Part shown: piece by piece, positions 4,588 to 8,143 of the stretch
How the letters are laid out: the number at the start of each line of letters is the position of its first letter
Numbering within the stretch: position 1 is the first letter of the stretch
Source: Actinomycetes bacterium
GTDB taxonomy: Bacteria; Actinomycetota; Acidimicrobiia; Acidimicrobiales; Palsa-688
Reading direction: 5' to 3'
NCBI GenBank assembly: GCA_021819345.1
Contig: JAKARG010000129.1
Coordinates: forward strand, 1-8,143
DNA length: 8,143 nt
Notes under the pieces: model-generated
Told to the model about the DNA's origin: nothing
What the model saw: the letters and a program-made list of their open reading frames with translations, nothing else
Databases searched by the model: none
Translations under genes and position numbers: made by a program

Positions 4588-5703
4588 TCACGCCAGGGTC
4601 TGCGCCTCGACCGAGAGGACCGAGGGGAGGTCGGTCGCAAGAGCGCTCCAGCTCTCCCCGGAGTCGGCGGAAGCGAAGACCGTTCCTCCGGTGGTCCCGA
4701 AGTACACCCCGCAGGGCTCGAGGGTGTCGAGGCTCATCGCCTCGCGAAGCACGTTCACGTAGCAGTGCTGCTGGGGCAACCCGTCGGTCAGCGGTTCCCA
4801 CTCGTCGCCACCGGTGCGGCTCCGGTAGACGCGGAGCTTGCCCTCGGGCGGGTAGTGCTCGGAGTCGCTCTTGATCGGCACCACGTAGACGGTCTCCGGC
4901 TCGTGGCTGTGAACGCCGATCGGGAAGCCGAAGTCGCTCGGCAGGTTGCCGCTCACCTCTCGCCAGGACCCTCCGGCGTCGTCGCTGCGCATGACGTCCC
5001 AGTGCTTTTGCATGTAGAGCACCTCGGGGCGCGACGGGTGCATGGCGATGCGGTGCACGCAGTGGCCGACGTCTGCGTCGGGGTCGGGGATCGTGGTCGA
5101 GCTGAGCCCCCGGTTGACCGGCGCCCACGTCGTGCCGGAGTCGTCGCTGCGGAAGACTCCCGCCGCCGAGATCGCGGCGAAGATCCGCGACGGGCGGCTC
5201 GGGTCGACCACGACGGTGTGCAGGCACATGCCGCCGGCTCCCGGCGCCCAGGACTCGCCGCTGCCGTGCCGGCGCAGGCCGGAGAGCTCCTCCCAGCCGA
5301 GCCCGCCGTCACGGCTGCGGAACAACGCTGCGTCCTCGACTCCGGCGTAGACCGTGTCGGGGTCGGTGGCGGACGGCTCCAGGTGCCAGACGCGCGTGAA
5401 GCTCCACGGCCTCGGCGTCCCGTCGTAGTGCTGGTGCACTCCCGGGTCGCCCTCGTAGTCGAAGCGGTTTCCGATCGCCGACCAGGTTCGCCCACCGTCG
5501 TCGGAGCGCTGGACCTGCTGGCCGAACCACCCGTTGGAGAGCGAGGCGTAGAGCCGGGAGGGCTCGGAGGGCGCGCCGGCGAGGTGGTAGACGCCCCAAC
5601 CGCCGAAGCTCGGGCCCTCGATCTGCCACGACCGTCGCGAGCCGTCGGCGGTGAGGACGAAGGCACCCTTGCTCGTGCCGACGAGGAGGCGGACCCCGCT
5701 CAT
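4588..5703 (-). CDS. Asp-box (BNR/sortilin-like) beta-propeller protein
   Basis: This 371-residue protein is built of Asp-box hairpins of the form S-x-D-x-G-x-x-W. They lie at residues 67-74 (SDDGGRTW), 130-137 (SRDGGLGW), 186-193 (SDDSGTTW), 240-247 (SDDAGGSW), 295-302 (degenerate SRTGGDEW) and 345-352 (SADSGESW). Such repeats form six- or seven-bladed propellers, as in sialidases, YCF48/HCF136 and Vps10 proteins. Databases often label them exo-alpha-sialidase or glycosyl hydrolase, but I do not recognise the sialidase FRIP motif or arginine triad, so no enzymatic activity is claimed. It lacks a signal peptide and should be cytoplasmic, unusual for a glycosidase. Conserved-looking His-rich loops (HQHYDG, GHCVHRIAMHP) could bind metal or ligand. 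The ATG at 5703 has GAGG 7 bases upstream; AAGGGGAG lies further up, about 19 bases from the ATG. The frame is open to 5877, overlapping the AraC gene, which I reject. Confidence 0.88.
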   Translation of the reverse strand: MSGVRLLVGTSKGAFVLTADGSRRSWQIEGPSFGGWGVYHLAGAPSEPSRLYASLSNGWFGQQVQRSDDGGRTWSAIGNRFDYEGDPGVHQHYDGTPRPWSFTRVWHLEPSATDPDTVYAGVEDAALFRSRDGGLGWEELSGLRRHGSGESWAPGAGGMCLHTVVVDPSRPSRIFAAISAAGVFRSDDSGTTWAPVNRGLSSTTIPDPDADVGHCVHRIAMHPSRPEVLYMQKHWDVMRSDDAGGSWREVSGNLPSDFGFPIGVHSHEPETVYVVPIKSDSEHYPPEGKLRVYRSRTGGDEWEPLTDGLPQQHCYVNVLREAMSLDTLEPCGVYFGTTGGTVFASADSGESWSALATDLPSVLSVEAQTLA

Positions 5704-5800
5704 CGGGCCGCCTCGGCCGTTGCTCCCCTTCGGTGGTCCGCAGCGCGTCCCGGGTGGCCGGATCCCCGGCCGGGAGACGGGGGCGCCGGGCAAGGATGGT

Positions 5801-6709
5801 TCATGGCCGCAAGGTAGGTGCCGTGCGGGTGGCCCGCTTCTCCGATCTTGCTGACCCGCTGACGGCGCCGGAGGCACGGGCGGAGGCTGCTCGCAGGGCG
5901 AGCGACGGCAGGGCGACCACCACGGGGGGCGTCCAGGAGGGGCAGAAGTCCAGGCGGAGGTCCACGTTCCCGACGGGGCCTCCTCGGCCGACCTCGAGTG
6001 GGCCGGCGGCGCCCACCACGGCCAGGCCGGGAAGGAGCTGGGGGCCCGGGCCGGCCGACGCGGGCAGGGCGGAGCCGAGCAGCCACCACCACCCCGCCGG
6101 TACTCCGCCGAGGCAGAAGTTCCCCGGCTCGGCGAGGAGCGCCCCGCTGACCGGAGCCCCCCGGGCCACGCGATGCTCGAAGAGGCCGACGTACAACGCC
6201 ACTGCTCCCCCGAGGGCCTGGAGGGCAGCCGGCGAGATGCCTACGGTGCCGGCCACGACGCTGCCTGGTGGACCGGAGCCCGGGGCGCGCACCGGTCTCG
6301 GCGGGCTCTCGGCGAGGAGGTGCGGCAGCCGCCGGAAGGAAGTGGGGCTCACCCCGACGTCGGCACCGAAGCGGCTGGTGAAGCTGCCGAGCGACTCGAA
6401 GCCCACCTGGTGGCAGATGTCGACCACCTTGTCGTCGGCCGAGAGGAGGAGCTGCTTGGCGCGCTGGAGCCGCCACGAGGCCAGGTAACGACCCGGGCTC
6501 AGACCGAGCTCCCGCTCGAAGAGGTGGGCGAGGTGCCAGGGGCTGTAGGAGACGTGCTCGGCCACATCTGCGAGGCGCACCGGCCGCTCGGCGTTGGCGG
6601 CGAGGAACCCGGCCGCTTCGAGGACCTCGCGCCTCGGGCTGCGGGACCTGTTCGGCGCATCCTCCGGCCCGCTGCCCGCATCCTCCTGCCCGCTGCCCGG
6701 CCCCGGCAT
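5801..6709 (-). CDS. AraC-family transcriptional regulator with C-terminal beta-rich domain
   Basis: This 302-residue regulator carries its DNA-binding domain at the N-terminal side, reversed from the usual AraC order. The two helix-turn-helix motifs lie at about 45-68 (LADVAEHVSYSPWHLAHLFE) and 93-117 (DICHQVGFESLGSFTSRF), ending in GVSPTSFRRL. A region at about 168-270 follows, rich in short strands (ALYVGLFE, FCLGGVPAGWWWLLGSALP, GNVDLRLDF, PPVVVALP). It looks like a small ligand-binding or prealbumin-like beta sandwich that I have seen in similar actinobacterial regulators; that recollection is not verified. A 30-residue Ala/Ser/Arg tail ends it. The N-terminal linker has a duplicated heptapeptide (GSGQEDA/GSGPEDA). 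The ATG is only 10 bases after the MFS stop and has no clear Shine-Dalgarno, so the two genes are probably cotranscribed. It may control the exporter in response to an exported compound. Confidence 0.9.
   Translation of the reverse strand: MPGPGSGQEDAGSGPEDAPNRSRSPRREVLEAAGFLAANAERPVRLADVAEHVSYSPWHLAHLFERELGLSPGRYLASWRLQRAKQLLLSADDKVVDICHQVGFESLGSFTSRFGADVGVSPTSFRRLPHLLAESPPRPVRAPGSGPPGSVVAGTVGISPAALQALGGAVALYVGLFEHRVARGAPVSGALLAEPGNFCLGGVPAGWWWLLGSALPASAGPGPQLLPGLAVVGAAGPLEVGRGGPVGNVDLRLDFCPSWTPPVVVALPSLALRAASARASGAVSGSARSEKRATRTAPTLRP
6657..6698. repeat. 21-bp tandem duplication in the AraC gene
   Basis: GCATCCTCC(G/T)GCCCGCTGCCC occurs twice in a row (6657-6677 and 6678-6698) with one mismatch. 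It adds one seven-residue repeat to the regulator's N-terminal linker, ahead of the DNA-binding domain, without disturbing the frame. Confidence 0.85.
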
Positions 6710-6719
6710 GTCAGCGACG

Positions 6720-8006
6720 CTACCGCTCGCCCTGGCGTCGGCTCGCAGGTGGGCCAGCCGGTCGGGCCCGCATCTTCAACAGGTCGGGGACCAAGGCGGC
6801 GACGACGACGGCCCCGGCGATGGCCGAGAGCCCGCCGACGATCGCCGAGAGCCCAGGGGTGGCGAGGGAGGCGATGAGCCCGGCGCGGGTGTCGCCGAGC
6901 TGGGGTATCCCCGCTCCGGCGGCACGCTCCGCGGCGAAGACCCGGCCCCTCAGCGCTTCGGGCGTCGCCTCTTGGACCACGGCGCTGCGCAGGAAGACCG
7001 CGGTCGCGTCGCCGGCGCCGGCCACCGCCAGGGCGGCGAAGTCGGCCCAGAACGGGGCCGCCAGGCCGAAGGTAGCGATCCCCGCCCCCCAGAGCGCCCC
7101 GCCGGCGAGGATGGCGAGGCCCCGCCGGCCGATCCGGCTGGCCGGGCCGGAGAGCCCGGAGCCGACGACCCCGCCCACCGCGAGGGCGGTGGTCATGAGC
7201 CCGAGGGTCTCGGGGTTGCCGCTGAAGCGCGCGGCGTTGATCGCCGGGAACAAGGCGACGGGAACGGCGAGGAAGGCCGCGGTCATGTCGGCGACGAGGG
7301 CACCGAGGACCAGCTTCTCGCCGGCGATGAACCGGAAGCCCTCCAACGCCGCGCCGATGCCCCTGGCGGTCCCACCACCTGGCGCAGGGGTGACCCGGAC
7401 GAGGCGGGCCACTGCGTAGAGCGAGAAGGCGAAGCTCAGCGCGTCGGCGAGGTAGCAGGCCCCGAGCCCCGAGGTGGCGGTGAGGAGACCGGCGAGCGCG
7501 GGGCCGACGATCCGGGCGACCTGTACGGCGAGCGCCGTCAGGGCCGTACCGGCTGCGAGCTGGTCGGTGCGCAGCAGGCTCGGTACGAAGCTCCGGCGTG
7601 CCGGGACGTTCAGCGCGGCGACGGAGGCCTGGGCGACGACGACCACGTAGAGCAGCCACAGCTGGCCGAGGTGGGCGATCGCCTGGTAGGCGAGGACCGC
7701 CGAGAGCGCCGCCTGGGCGCTGGTGCATGCAAGGACCATCGCCCGCCGCTCGACGCGGTCGATCAGCGCTCCGGCGGTGAGCGAGACGGTGACCGTCGGC
7801 ACGGCCACGGCGAGGCCGATCAGGCCCACGTCGAGCGAGCTGTGGCTGATCAGGAACACCTGGAGCGCCACTGCGTACTGGGTCATCGAGCTGCCGATCG
7901 AGGAGAGCCCGGTCCCCACCCAGAGCCGGCGGAAGGGTGGGGACTCCCGCAGCGGCGTGGTGTCGACCGCCAGGCGGCGCAGCAGGGTCCTGCCGTTGCG
8001 GGCCAC
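6720..8006 (-). CDS. MFS exporter, EntS/MFS_3-like
   Basis: This 428-residue inner-membrane protein has about 12 predicted helices and a Gly/Ala/Leu/Val-rich composition. The major-facilitator motif A between TM2 and TM3 is seen as GALIDRVERRAM (79-90). Other family features include NVPARRSFVPSLL (133-145), the GPALAGLL helix (168-175), the long central loop with EGFRFI (222-227), and PEALRGRVFA (349-358) in the second half. This pattern fits the MFS_3/EntS group of proton-driven exporters of siderophores or drugs; the substrate cannot be read from sequence. The start is a GTG at 8006. No other ATG/GTG/TTG occurs in this frame between it and the window edge, although the frame itself stays open to 8143, so an extended N-terminus from outside is not fully excluded. 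It is followed after 10 bases by the AraC-type regulator. Confidence 0.92.
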   Translation of the reverse strand: MARNGRTLLRRLAVDTTPLRESPPFRRLWVGTGLSSIGSSMTQYAVALQVFLISHSSLDVGLIGLAVAVPTVTVSLTAGALIDRVERRAMVLACTSAQAALSAVLAYQAIAHLGQLWLLYVVVVAQASVAALNVPARRSFVPSLLRTDQLAAGTALTALAVQVARIVGPALAGLLTATSGLGACYLADALSFAFSLYAVARLVRVTPAPGGGTARGIGAALEGFRFIAGEKLVLGALVADMTAAFLAVPVALFPAINAARFSGNPETLGLMTTALAVGGVVGSGLSGPASRIGRRGLAILAGGALWGAGIATFGLAAPFWADFAALAVAGAGDATAVFLRSAVVQEATPEALRGRVFAAERAAGAGIPQLGDTRAGLIASLATPGLSAIVGGLSAIAGAVVVAALVPDLLKMRARPAGPPASRRQGER

Positions 8007-8014
8007 GCGCCTCG

Positions 8015-8020
8015 ACAGTA
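8015..8020 (-). promoter_or_regulatory. Possible -10 element for a leaderless MFS transcript
   Basis: The minus strand reads TACTGT (TAnnnT pattern), 8 bases before the GTG at 8006. A weak -35-like GACGGC lies 16 bases further up. No convincing Shine-Dalgarno precedes the GTG. This arrangement would place the transcription start at or next to the start codon, as in the leaderless mRNAs common in actinobacteria. Confidence 0.25.
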
Positions 8021-8143
8021 GGTGGAGAAAGGCGCCGCCGTCCCCGGCTCCGGTCCCTCGGGCGCTCGGGCGGGGCGCCGGGCCGAGGTCTCCCCCCGCT
8101 GGCCGTCGGGCGACAGCCCTGGCCGCTCCGGCTGCCGGGACCG

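Noticed and set aside
4437..4640. N-terminal extension of the MoaD-like protein through the 18-bp array from a TTG at 4640
   Set aside because: It would begin within the propeller coding sequence and add a low-complexity Gly/Arg/Ala segment. The GTG at 4436 gives the normal family length.
4357..5817. Long plus-strand open frame (486 codons) antisense to the propeller gene
   Set aside because: It has no recognisable domain, its composition is typical of an antisense frame, and it is opposed by a clear Asp-box protein on the other strand.
6594..8021. Long plus-strand open frame (475 codons) antisense to the MFS gene
   Set aside because: It is Gly/Glu/Arg/Asp-rich hydrophilic sequence mirroring a membrane protein, with no motif or ribosome site.
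8022..8143. Plus-strand open frame from a GTG at 8022 to the window edge, a possible divergent gene
   Set aside because: There is no Shine-Dalgarno, the composition is low-complexity (Gly/Arg/Pro/Ser), and there is no recognisable motif in the 40 visible codons.

Overview
The window is very GC-rich (around 70% by eye). It has GTG starts, 4-base start/stop overlaps, weak Shine-Dalgarno sites and protein families typical of a high-GC actinobacterium (Actinomycetota). The species cannot be read from this stretch. There are no tRNAs, rRNAs, transposases or CRISPR arrays, so this is chromosomal accessory/housekeeping sequence, not a mobile island. Nearly everything lies on the minus strand, so the layout is best read from high to low coordinates.

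Block A (8006 to 3334, minus strand) is a run of five genes. It starts with an MFS exporter of the EntS/MFS_3 type. Ten bases later comes an AraC-type regulator with an extra beta-rich C-terminal domain. After 97 bp comes a cytoplasmic Asp-box/BNR beta-propeller protein. After a 151-bp gap filled by an 18-bp minisatellite comes a MoaD/ThiS-like ubiquitin-fold protein ending in Gly-Gly. A class I SAM-dependent methyltransferase follows, overlapping it by ATGA. A 23-bp hairpin follows the methyltransferase stop. The array also encodes, with a good Shine-Dalgarno and an ATG, a possible 24-residue leader peptide whose TGA overlaps the GTG start of the MoaD-like gene. The propeller / Gly-Gly protein / methyltransferase set is the least understood part of the window.

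Block B (3333 to 2675) is a convergent then divergent intergenic zone. It holds a 15-bp minisatellite with a 93-bp higher-order period, a small + strand gene for an 81-residue secreted protein, and two perfect inverted repeats in the divergent promoter region.

Block C (2674 to 342, minus strand) is an OmpR-family response regulator and its sensor histidine kinase, overlapping by ATGA. The small secreted protein is transcribed divergently from this pair and is a natural candidate for its target or input.

Block D (203 to 1, minus strand) is the 5' part of a thioredoxin gene with an intact WCGPC active site. It runs off the left edge. It is preceded by a palindrome (ATACCC-4-GGGTAT) that looks like an operator for a CsoR/CstR/FrmR-family repressor, suggesting control by copper or reactive sulfur species.
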